Origin: Planctomycetia bacterium
Lineage (GTDB): Bacteria; Planctomycetota; Planctomycetia; Pirellulales; UBA1268
Assembly: GCA_009919445.1 (NCBI GenBank)
Contig: RGBY01000176.1
Location: 1 to 5,439, forward strand
Direction of reading: 5' to 3'
Length of the DNA: 5,439 bases
Shown here: positions 1-5,439 of the stretch, one piece after another
Position numbering within the stretch: the stretch's first letter is position 1
Layout: the number at the start of each line of letters is the position of its first letter
The notes under the pieces: generated by a model
Database searches by the model: none
Told to the model about the DNA's origin: nothing
The model's input: the letters and a program-made list of their open reading frames with translations, nothing else
Translations under genes and position numbers: made by a program

Positions 1-4
1 CCTC

Positions 5-1558
5 ATGCCCCGCCATCTTGTGCTTGTTCTCGGCGATCAACTCAACCGCACCAGTGCGGCCTTCGATGGCTTTGATCCACAGGCCGATCAGGTCTGGATG
101 GCCGAGGTGGCAGAAGAATCGACGCATGTCTGGACGCACAAGGCTCGGATCGTGATGTTTCTAGCCGCCATGCGCCACTTTCGCGACCAGCTGCTGGCTG
201 AAGGCCTGCCGGTTGAGTACCGGGAACTTCCCGACAAAAAGACGACCCGCGAGCCGCAGTCGCTGGCAGCCGCCTTGGCGACAAGCCTGAGCCAGTACCA
301 GCAGGCCGGTCAGATGCCGGCCTCACTGATTTGTGTCGAGCCGGGCGAGTGGCGTGTCCGCCAGATGCTCGAAGCGGCTGCAGCCGAAGCGGGACTGCCG
401 CTGGAGATTCGCACTGACCGCCACTTCTTCACATCGGCCGATGAATTTGCCGCTCATGCGGAAGGCCGCAAGCAACTCCGACTGGAGTTCTTCTACCGTC
501 CACTCCGTGAGCGATTCAATATTCTCATGGATGATGGTGAACCAGCCGGCGGCCAGTGGAATTACGACGCTGACAACCGTGGCAGCTTCGGCAAATCTGG
601 GCCCGGTACACTGCCGCCCCCTCGACAATTCAAACCAGATGTGATCACCCAAGGTGTGATTGATCTGGTTGAAACCCGCTTTGCCAAACATCCCGGAGAC
701 GTGGCTGCCTTCGACTGGCCGGTGACGCCGCAGGCTGCTCAGGTTGCTCTCAAGGACTTTATCACCCATCGGCTAAGCCAGTTCGGTGCCTATCAGGATG
801 CCATCTGGACGGGAGAACCGTGGCTCTATCACTCCCGGCTGTCAGCGGCGATGAACCTCAAGCTGCTCGATCCCAGGGATGTTGTCGCCGCCGCCGAAGA
901 GGCTTATCGGGATGGACGGGTACCACTGGCTGCTGCGGAAGGCTTCATCCGGCAGATCCTTGGCTGGCGGGAATACGTCCGGGGCATCTACTGGAAATTC
1001 ATGCCCGAATATGCCCAGCGGAATGCCCTCGAAGCCGACCGTCCCCTGCCCGGCTTCTTTTGGACTGCGGACACCGAGATGAACTGCCTGCGTGATGCCC
1101 TTAGCCAGACGCTCAGCCATGGCTATGCCCATCACATCCAGCGTCTGATGGTGACCGGGCTCTTCGCCATGCTCTATGGCGTCAAGCCTGAAGAGATCCA
1201 CCAGTGGTATCTGGCGGTCTATGTCGATGCCGTTGAATGGGTCGAACTGCCCAACACGATCGGTATGAGTCAGTATGCCGACGGCGGCGTGATGGCCTCA
1301 AAACCCTACTGCGCCACCGGGGCCTACCTCGACCGGATGAGCAATGCCTGCAAGAGCTGTCGCTACAAGCCGAAGGTCGCCCACGGTGCTGAGGCCTGCC
1401 CCTTCACCACGCTCTATTGGGACTTTCTCGCGCGGCATGAAGCCCGGCTCCGGAAGAATCCCCGGATGACCATGCAGTTGAAGAATCTCGACCGCAAAGA
1501 TGCCTCTGACCTGCGGGCCATCCGTCGACAGGCGGACAAACTCCGCGAGGCCACCTGA
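5..1558 (+). CDS. Iron-sulfur bacterial photolyase, (6-4) photolyase PhrB type (cryptochrome/photolyase-related, DPRP family)
   Basis: This 517-residue protein is a cytoplasmic flavoprotein that should repair UV pyrimidine (6-4) photoproducts using light. It opens with the family signature LVLVLGDQLNRTSAAF, the start of the N-terminal Rossmann-like antenna domain (about residues 4-230). The helical FAD-binding domain follows (about 260-510). All four 4Fe-4S ligands are visible: C361, C449, C452 and C465. Relative to Agrobacterium PhrB, as I recall its numbering (C350, C438, C441, C454), every one is shifted by exactly 11. The same shift places the double histidine at H376/H377, the electron-transfer residues at W353, W401 and Y402, and the active-site tyrosines at Y435 and Y441. 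Nothing essential is missing. The ATG at position 5 fits the family N-terminus, but only 4 nt of upstream sequence is present, so the ribosome binding site is unseen and a slightly longer start cannot be excluded. The gene ends 8 nt from the convergent stop of the next gene. Substrate, (6-4) rather than cyclobutane dimer, is inferred from family. Confidence 0.95.
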   Translation: MPRHLVLVLGDQLNRTSAAFDGFDPQADQVWMAEVAEESTHVWTHKARIVMFLAAMRHFRDQLLAEGLPVEYRELPDKKTTREPQSLAAALATSLSQYQQAGQMPASLICVEPGEWRVRQMLEAAAAEAGLPLEIRTDRHFFTSADEFAAHAEGRKQLRLEFFYRPLRERFNILMDDGEPAGGQWNYDADNRGSFGKSGPGTLPPPRQFKPDVITQGVIDLVETRFAKHPGDVAAFDWPVTPQAAQVALKDFITHRLSQFGAYQDAIWTGEPWLYHSRLSAAMNLKLLDPRDVVAAAEEAYRDGRVPLAAAEGFIRQILGWREYVRGIYWKFMPEYAQRNALEADRPLPGFFWTADTEMNCLRDALSQTLSHGYAHHIQRLMVTGLFAMLYGVKPEEIHQWYLAVYVDAVEWVELPNTIGMSQYADGGVMASKPYCATGAYLDRMSNACKSCRYKPKVAHGAEACPFTTLYWDFLARHEARLRKNPRMTMQLKNLDRKDASDLRAIRRQADKLREAT

Positions 1559-1566
1559 TTGCAGAA

Positions 1567-2745
1567 TCAGCTCGATGCTGCTTCGGCCTGGACTGCCGAA
1601 CTGTTCTTCTTGAGGAACCGGTCCGCCACATCACTCCCGATACGGATCACCCACCAGTCACCCACCATCTCTGGCTGAATTCCAGATTCTTCGGCGGCCG
1701 AAGTCGGCAGAACCGTTTCCCGAAATCGATCGAAGCTGCGATGGGTTGCATTCCAGAGGCTGAGCAGTTGGCCTGTTACGGAAGACCGTGGCTCCCCCTG
1801 CACCCAGAGCTCAATGGGTGCATGCAACACATTTGATTCTTCCGGCAGCTGCCCTCCTTGTTGATCAATATGGACGGAGCGTGCCTCGATCCATTTGGGC
1901 ATAGCCGAAAACTGTCGCTGGCGACCGGGCCCAGCCTGTGTCAGCAAAGCGACTGTCTCCTTCCAGGGAAGATTAGCGTTGAGATCAGCCACCAGCTTGT
2001 CGGTCTGTTTGCCAAAGGCTTCCAGAATCGTCTTCTGCAGATCAGCCCGGGCGACGCTATCGGCCGTGGGGCGTTGCCGCTCAATTAGCGGCCGCGCCAG
2101 AGTCCTGGTGACCCAGCCCCGCAGCCCAGGCGGGCCTCCAATGCCAGTAAGGGTTGACTGGTACGAACAGTCAATGGTGCGGTGGCCTTTTTGGAAATCG
2201 AGCCCATCGAAGCTGATCTCTCGCCGTACGTCAAACGTGGCACGACCTTTATTCCAGATCTTCAGCGAGCCCTTGTTGGCGACCGTCTTTGTTGTGGTTG
2301 TTCCCTGGAAATGGAGCACAATCATCGGCTTCGTGTCGTCCGGCTGTTTCGCCATCACTGGCCGGCCATTGGTGATGGCCGTGCCGGTGATGTGAGCACC
2401 AAACAGCCAGCGGTCAACTGGCGTGTGCTTATCAACAACCGCCGGCGTGTGCTGTCGGATAAACTCTTTCGATACTCGTAGTACAAGGCTTCTGTTCTTT
2501 AGCCACTCTGTTGGCAAACGCTCACCCGCAGTAGCGGCCTCTGCGGCTACCTTTCCGGCAACTGCTTCCACGGCGGTCGTCACGGCATGCTCTGCAGCAG
2601 CAGGCAATGTGGCCTGCCCCGCACGAGTTTCGGCAGGTGCCTCTGGGGAGGCCGTGAGTGCACTTCCCGCACCAAACAACAGCGGCATGACCAGCCATGC
2701 ATAGCGACGTGTTAAGGGTAAGACTGGAGAGCAAGACATCATCAT
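1567..2745 (-). CDS. Secreted protein of unknown function
   Basis: This 392-residue protein is not recognised. The start chosen is the first of three consecutive ATG codons (reading down from 2745). A GAGG lies 5 nt upstream of it (2751-2754 on the plus strand), and this start puts a normal Sec signal peptide at the N-terminus: basic segment around TRRYA, then hydrophobic LVMPLLFGAGSAL, with likely cleavage at about residues 28-31. An upstream in-frame ATG at 2802 would add 19 polar residues before the signal and is less likely. After the signal comes an Ala/Glu-rich, probably helical segment (about 32-75), then a core (about 80-250) rich in Thr, Val and Ile with alternating patterns that suggest beta-strands. 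The only cysteines are one near the N-terminus, too early for a lipobox, and one in TIDCSY. No catalytic motif is evident. It is probably periplasmic. It is divergent from the GH16 gene and convergent with the photolyase gene, so it is most likely a single-gene transcript. Confidence 0.85.
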   Translation of the reverse strand: MMMSCSPVLPLTRRYAWLVMPLLFGAGSALTASPEAPAETRAGQATLPAAAEHAVTTAVEAVAGKVAAEAATAGERLPTEWLKNRSLVLRVSKEFIRQHTPAVVDKHTPVDRWLFGAHITGTAITNGRPVMAKQPDDTKPMIVLHFQGTTTTKTVANKGSLKIWNKGRATFDVRREISFDGLDFQKGHRTIDCSYQSTLTGIGGPPGLRGWVTRTLARPLIERQRPTADSVARADLQKTILEAFGKQTDKLVADLNANLPWKETVALLTQAGPGRQRQFSAMPKWIEARSVHIDQQGGQLPEESNVLHAPIELWVQGEPRSSVTGQLLSLWNATHRSFDRFRETVLPTSAAEESGIQPEMVGDWWVIRIGSDVADRFLKKNSSAVQAEAASS

Positions 2746-2773
2746 GTGATCCTCGGGGCACGGATATCCTCCG

Positions 2774-2802
2774 ACCTTACTTTCCGGCCTGCCCACTGGC
2801 AA
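2774..2802 (-). promoter_or_regulatory. Candidate sigma-70-like promoter for the secreted-protein gene
   Basis: On the minus strand, TTGCCA (2802 down to 2797, five of six matches to TTGACA) is followed after 17 nt by TAAGGT (2779 down to 2774, three of six matches to TATAAT). Transcription would begin near 2767 and leave a short leader of about 20 nt containing the GAGG ribosome binding site. The spacing and position are good, but the -10 match is weak and planctomycete promoters are poorly known to me. Confidence 0.3.
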
Positions 2803-2854
2803 CTTTGCGACCGTAACAAGAACGACCTGTCGCTCAGGACACCTTCAACACTGT

Positions 2855-2877
2855 CTATCGGCTGGCCCTATCGGCTG
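2855..2877. repeat. Tandem 10-nt direct repeat, candidate operator
   Basis: CTATCGGCTG occurs exactly twice, at 2855-2864 and 2868-2877, separated by GCC. The centre-to-centre spacing is 13 nt. A run of eight T follows immediately (2878-2885), and a degenerate third copy, CTATCTCGG, lies at 2910-2918. It sits about 90-110 nt upstream of the GH16 start, where a regulator could bind. Direct-repeat half-sites are used by several regulator types, but no family can be named from this. Confidence 0.4.
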
Positions 2878-2883
2878 TTTTTT

Positions 2884-2911
2884 TTGGGCCAAATCACGTA
2901 TCTGCTAGGCT
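2884..2911 (+). promoter_or_regulatory. Weak candidate promoter for the GH16 gene
   Basis: TTGGGC (2884-2889) is followed after 16 nt by TAGGCT (2906-2911), which has a TG one base upstream (2903-2904), as in an extended -10 element. The match to consensus is poor, with three of six positions in each box. It is listed because it is the best plus-strand candidate between the direct repeat and the ribosome binding site. A weak core would fit a gene needing an activator, but that is speculation. Confidence 0.18.
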
Positions 2912-2951
2912 ATCTCGGGTTCGTTGTAGCAGCGGTTCTGGTCTTACCACT

Positions 2952-2956
2952 GGAGG
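2952..2956 (+). promoter_or_regulatory. Ribosome binding site deciding the GTG start of the GH16 gene
   Basis: GGAGG lies 9 nt before the GTG at 2966. It supports this non-ATG start, as does the signal peptide that begins directly at it. Confidence 0.75.
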
Positions 2957-2965
2957 AATTTTTTC

Positions 2966-3952
2966 GTGCGTTTCTTATTCTTTTTACTGGCTGCCTTTTT
3001 CGTCTCTTCTGCTTCACTGGGCCAGGCCACTGAACCGGAGAGGCTTGGCCCTCCTGGATCTGTTTTCGCGTTTGGCGATGAGTTCACGGGGCCAGAACTG
3101 AATCAAGAGATGTGGGGCCTTGGCATCAATAGCCGGAATGTGCAGAACGAGGCGGTTGACTGTGCCTATCGTCTCGACAACATCTCCTTTCGAGACGGAC
3201 TCCTCGTCTTTACTCAAAAACGAGAACAGCCAGCCATCACCGGGAAGACCTGGACCGCTGAGAAAAAATTCAACTATTCATCGGGAGGCATTCATACCCG
3301 TCAAGCTTTTGAACTGCGTAACAACATGTATCTCGAACTCCGCTGCCGGCTTCCCGCAAATGATGCTGGCTACGGAGCCTTCTGGACGGTCTCCAACAAA
3401 GTTGGTGAATGGAAGCCCGCCGACCTACTCGAAATCGACATGTTCGAGTTCATCGCCAACCAAAAGAAGACCCGGTTCTGGAGTGGACTCTGGTGGCATG
3501 ATTTCACCGCCGCTGAGTTACATGAGGAAATTCCCAAAAAATTCATCAAGGAACGCTCGAGCAATCACTTCTTTGTGAACGAACAGATCTACAAGGCCCA
3601 TTTTGGTGATGGTGGAAGATTCGAGGGAACGGAGATCGATTTCTATGACTTCATCACCTTTGGCTTGCGGGTGACTGATGAAGAAATGACCTGGCACCTT
3701 GTCCAGGATGGTCCGGCATGGAAGGCACCCCCATATTTTCGCTTTACTGGAGGGACTGTTCACAACCGAACCTATGGACGGGCTCCGGACCTTCAGTGGG
3801 AACGAGGTATTCCCGAGAGGCTGCATGCTCAGATCAACATCAACTACGCCCTTAGAAACGCGGAATGGGCGGGTGGTCCCGTCCGCGACGAGCAGCTGCC
3901 AGCGGAGATGATCCTCGACTATGTCCGGGTCTACCACCTGGCAAACGACTGA
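2966..3952 (+). CDS. Secreted glycoside hydrolase family 16 endo-glycanase
   Basis: This 328-residue enzyme should cut internal beta-glycosidic bonds of a polysaccharide with retention of configuration. GH16 includes laminarinases, agarases, porphyranases and kappa-carrageenases. The GTG start at 2966 is supported by GGAGG at 2952-2956 with 9-nt spacing, and it leads straight into a signal peptide (residues 1 to about 21, hydrophobic FLFFLLAAFFV, likely cleaved after GQA). The GH16 domain fills the rest, beginning at FGDEFTG (36-42). YSSGGI (104-109) precedes the catalytic strand. The motif EIDMFE (156-161) matches the beta-bulge ExDxxE form, giving E156 as nucleophile, D158 as helper and E161 as acid/base. 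The C-terminal strand ILDYVRVY is typical. No extra binding module or cell-wall anchor is present. Its GC content (about 53%, hand count) is lower than that of the genes on each side. The exact substrate cannot be read from the sequence; the adjacent sulfatase suggests a sulfated algal glycan. Confidence 0.9.
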   Translation: MRFLFFLLAAFFVSSASLGQATEPERLGPPGSVFAFGDEFTGPELNQEMWGLGINSRNVQNEAVDCAYRLDNISFRDGLLVFTQKREQPAITGKTWTAEKKFNYSSGGIHTRQAFELRNNMYLELRCRLPANDAGYGAFWTVSNKVGEWKPADLLEIDMFEFIANQKKTRFWSGLWWHDFTAAELHEEIPKKFIKERSSNHFFVNEQIYKAHFGDGGRFEGTEIDFYDFITFGLRVTDEEMTWHLVQDGPAWKAPPYFRFTGGTVHNRTYGRAPDLQWERGIPERLHAQININYALRNAEWAGGPVRDEQLPAEMILDYVRVYHLAND

Positions 3953-3955
3953 TTG

Positions 3956-4040
3956 CAACCGACAAGAGATTTGGTTGACCAGGCCGGGAGGGTAAACCCG
4001 GTGCACGACCGCTCGAAGAGCGGGCTAAAGCAGGGCTTTT
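3956..4040 (+). other. Structured spacer or leader: series of hairpins between the GH16 gene and the barrel gene
   Basis: Four inverted repeats follow one another just after the GH16 stop codon: CAACC/GGTTG (3956-3960 with 3973-3977), CCGGG/CCCGG (3984-3988 with 3997-4001), CCGCTC/GAGCGG with a 3-nt loop (4009-4023), and AAAGC/GCTTT with a 3-nt loop (4027-4039). The second hairpin contains the purine-rich GGGAGGG (3986-3992), which is a good ribosome binding site for a GTG at 4001 and would be partly buried in the stem. The region could be a GH16 terminator, a regulatory leader, or coding sequence if the downstream gene starts at 4001. Each stem is short and some may be chance. Confidence 0.3.
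4009..4040 (+). terminator. Possible weak intrinsic terminator after the GH16 gene
   Basis: A perfect 6-bp GC-rich stem (CCGCTC, loop GAA, GAGCGG, 4009-4023) is followed by a 5-bp stem AAAGC/GCTTT that ends in four T (4037-4040). The T tract is short and separated from the strong stem, so read-through into the barrel gene is likely. It is absent as a terminator if translation of the next gene begins upstream at 4001. Confidence 0.25.
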
Positions 4041-4111
4041 CCGGTTGCTCCACCAGAAGCCTCTGGCTAGGGTCTGGCCGGTTTGGTGACCATCCCTTCT
4101 GGCTCAACAAC

Positions 4112-5299
4112 GTGCCTGCTCGCTGTTCACTGTTGAGGCTGCTGCTGGGCGGCTGGCTGCTGGCTGCCGTCACGGCACCGCTCCAAACCCAGCTTCAGGG
4201 CCAAGAGGTTGTCTGGGTACCTCCCGTGACAACGCCTGTGAGTGAGCCGCTAGCCGATGGCTCTTTGCCGCTCTGGACACCCTACCGCGACCCAGCCAAC
4301 CGCATCGAACTGCTACCACCGGTTGATTTCAACCTCGAGCAAGACAGTTTCGCCAGTGAGCCAATTGCCGATCTCGACCCGGTCACCCCCGGCGAGAGCA
4401 AAAAGAAACCCAGCTTTGGGCGAGCAGCTCCTGTCAGCCTCGGCGGATTCTGGGCCCCCAACACACCGGTGGTTGGCCAGCCAGCCAACCTCCAGATGAA
4501 CGCCCAGTTTGCCAGGCTCGCGGTACCACTGGGCATTCCTGAGGAAGGCAAGCCACTCTGGCTGGCCATTGCCAAGTTTGGACGGCTGGAACTCGCCACC
4601 GATGCGGTGCTGCCCGACTCGGGCCAGCGGGTACCGGGCCAGTTCTGGCTGGTCGAGACGGGGCTCACCCACATCCACCCACTTGCCTCCGGCAGCACCC
4701 TTGGCGGCACCTTTCTGTTTGGCTCAGCCAGTGACAAGCCGTTTCATGCCGGTCGCGATTTGACGCTGATGGCGATCCTGTTTGCCACGGTGCCGGCCCG
4801 CAACGACCGTGACGACTGGAGCTTCAGCCTGTTCTATTCACCCACCTCACAGCTGCCCTATCCGCTGCCGGGCATTGCCTATGTCTGGAAGCCAGACGAA
4901 ACCTTTGAAGCCAAGATCGGTCTGCCGGCGGGCCTGGAGTGGCGGCCGAGTGATGACTGGGAGGTGAGTTTTAATTATTTTCCGCTCGTCAACGTTAACG
5001 CCATGGTGAGGCGGCGGCTGGCTGAACGGCTCTGGCTCTTTGGTGGCTATCGCACCGACACCCAGATCTACTTCCTGGCCGACCGCACGATTGAGAAAGA
5101 GCGGTTCTACGTCTTCGACCAGCGGGCCGGCGTCGGCCTTGAGCAGCAACTCGGCAGTGGCTTTAGCCTCGAGTTCCTCGCCTCGTACCTCTTCGACCGC
5201 GAACTGTTTCAGGGGACTAGTTTCACCTCAGGCCGCACGGATGTGATTGAGTTCGACCCCGGCCTCGGCCTCTCCCTGCAGCTGCTCTGGCGGCGATAG
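4112..5299 (+). CDS. Exported beta-barrel-like protein, probably outer membrane (resembles the DUF6268 type)
   Basis: This protein has 395 residues from the GTG at 4112. That start gives a compact signal peptide (basic n-region PARCSLLR, hydrophobic LLLGGWLLAAVTA, likely cleavage near GQ at 30-31). An alternative GTG at 4001 has a much better ribosome binding site (GGGAGGG, 8-nt spacing) and would give 432 residues with a long polar lead before the hydrophobic segment. After the signal is a Pro-rich, probably disordered stretch (about 32-105), then GGFWAPN (111-117). The rest (about 120-395) is built of amphipathic strands with aromatic girdles and short turns, for example GSASDKPF (204-211), FYSPT (241-245), PGIAYVW (253-259), FDQR (335-338) and LFDR (360-363). 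It ends in SLQLLWRR rather than a terminal aromatic. I place it with the planctomycete DUF6268-like barrels from memory. Role is unknown; passage or binding of glycans released by the upstream GH16 enzyme is inferred from adjacency only. Confidence 0.8.
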   Translation: MPARCSLLRLLLGGWLLAAVTAPLQTQLQGQEVVWVPPVTTPVSEPLADGSLPLWTPYRDPANRIELLPPVDFNLEQDSFASEPIADLDPVTPGESKKKPSFGRAAPVSLGGFWAPNTPVVGQPANLQMNAQFARLAVPLGIPEEGKPLWLAIAKFGRLELATDAVLPDSGQRVPGQFWLVETGLTHIHPLASGSTLGGTFLFGSASDKPFHAGRDLTLMAILFATVPARNDRDDWSFSLFYSPTSQLPYPLPGIAYVWKPDETFEAKIGLPAGLEWRPSDDWEVSFNYFPLVNVNAMVRRRLAERLWLFGGYRTDTQIYFLADRTIEKERFYVFDQRAGVGLEQQLGSGFSLEFLASYLFDRELFQGTSFTSGRTDVIEFDPGLGLSLQLLWRR

Positions 5300-5302
5300 T
5301 AA

Positions 5303-5439
5303 CTATTCGTAGTCCCACTTGGTGATCCAGGGGTCGTCGTATTCCTGCTGCAATGCTTTGAGCTTCTGCTGATACTCAAGCAGCGTGGCCGCGTGGGCTG
5401 GATCGTCAGCAAGGTTTCGTGACTCATCGGGATCCTCAG
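5303..5439 (-). CDS. Sulfatase, C-terminal fragment (gene continues past the right edge)
   Basis: Only the last 44 codons plus the TAG stop lie in the window; the N-terminal part is beyond 5439. The readable frame contains DPDESRNLADDPAH followed by a helix (ATLLEYQQKLKALQQEY) and the ending DDPWITKWDYE. This is the usual C-terminal sub-domain of formylglycine-dependent sulfatases: a D-P-x-E-x-x-N-L turn, then a helix, then a DPW tail. Such enzymes remove sulfate esters, and planctomycetes carry very many of them for algal polysaccharides. The catalytic C/S-x-P-x-R motif and any signal peptide are outside the window, so substrate class and activity cannot be judged. The gene is convergent with the barrel gene and their stop codons are 3 nt apart. 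Confidence 0.85.
   Translation of the reverse strand, partial: EDPDESRNLADDPAHAATLLEYQQKLKALQQEYDDPWITKWDYE

Larger units (their letters stand above)
2746..2965. promoter_or_regulatory. Divergent intergenic region between the secreted-protein gene and the GH16 gene
   Basis: This 220-nt spacer separates two genes that are transcribed away from each other, so it must hold the promoters of both unless transcription enters from elsewhere. It contains a sigma-70-like minus-strand promoter candidate (2774-2802), a tandem 10-nt direct repeat (2855-2877), a run of eight T (2878-2885) and the GH16 ribosome binding site (2952-2956). The open frame running through it on the plus strand is discussed under rejected items. 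Confidence 0.6.

Noticed and set aside
323..769. Minus-strand 148-codon open frame inside the photolyase gene, and similar antisense frames elsewhere
   Set aside because: They lie wholly within well-supported genes, lack ribosome binding sites and recognisable domains, and are expected by chance in GC-rich coding sequence.
1559..1566. Terminator between the photolyase gene and the secreted-protein gene
   Set aside because: The gap is only 8 nt and no GC-rich stem with a T tract is visible at either gene end.
2746..2802. Longer start for the minus-strand secreted protein at ATG 2802
   Set aside because: It would add 19 polar residues before a complete signal peptide and would run through the best promoter candidate. 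The ATG at 2745 has GAGG at proper spacing.
2746..3033. Plus-strand 95-codon open frame from a GTG at 2746 with a hydrophobic, membrane-like C-terminal half
   Set aside because: It has no ribosome binding site, overlaps the GH16 signal-peptide region in another frame, and its hydrophobicity follows from the T-rich spacer and from a shifted reading of the signal peptide codons.
3953..4000. TTG at 3953 as start of the barrel-protein gene
   Set aside because: It directly abuts the GH16 stop and only marks the first codon of the open frame. No signal peptide follows it, and GTG 4001 or 4112 are better supported.
5209..5427. Minus-strand 72-codon open frame at the right end
   Set aside because: It is in a different frame from the sulfatase C-terminus, reads as Ser/Arg/Thr/Pro-rich out-of-frame sequence and overlaps the barrel gene.

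Overview
The window looks like chromosomal DNA of a planctomycete, probably of the marine Pirellulaceae/Rhodopirellula type. This is inferred from three things: a sulfatase C-terminus of the style abundant in that phylum, a secreted beta-barrel-like protein of a family I associate with planctomycetes, and GTG-initiated secreted proteins. The neighbouring genes are roughly 60% GC. There is no sign of a mobile element, phage, CRISPR array, tRNA or rRNA.

Layout, left to right. (1) 5-1558 (+) encodes a complete iron-sulfur-type photolyase of the PhrB / DPRP group. All four cluster cysteines and the known electron-transfer and active-site residues are visible. (2) 1567-2745 (-) encodes a secreted protein of unknown function; it converges on the photolyase gene with only 8 nt between the stop codons. 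(3) 2746-2965 is a 220-nt divergent intergenic region with a plausible minus-strand promoter, a 10-nt tandem direct repeat and a T8 tract. (4) 2966-3952 (+) encodes a secreted GH16 glycoside hydrolase with an intact ExDxxE catalytic motif, starting at GTG behind a good ribosome binding site. (5) 3953-4111 is a hairpin-rich spacer or leader. (6) 4112-5299 (+) encodes an exported, probably outer-membrane beta-barrel protein; a longer start at 4001 is possible. (7) 5303-5439 (-) is the last 44 codons of a sulfatase whose body lies beyond the right edge; it converges on the barrel gene with a 3-nt gap.

How the genes may work together. The GH16 enzyme, the envelope barrel and the sulfatase would make sense as part of a system for using sulfated algal polysaccharide: desulfation, endo-cleavage, and surface binding or passage. 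This is inference from adjacency and is not shown directly. The photolyase is an independent DNA-repair gene. The GH16 gene is clearly lower in GC than its neighbours, which hints at separate acquisition. I see no clearly new multi-gene system. The best leads are the unrecognised secreted protein, the repeat-bearing divergent promoter region and the structured leader ahead of the barrel gene.
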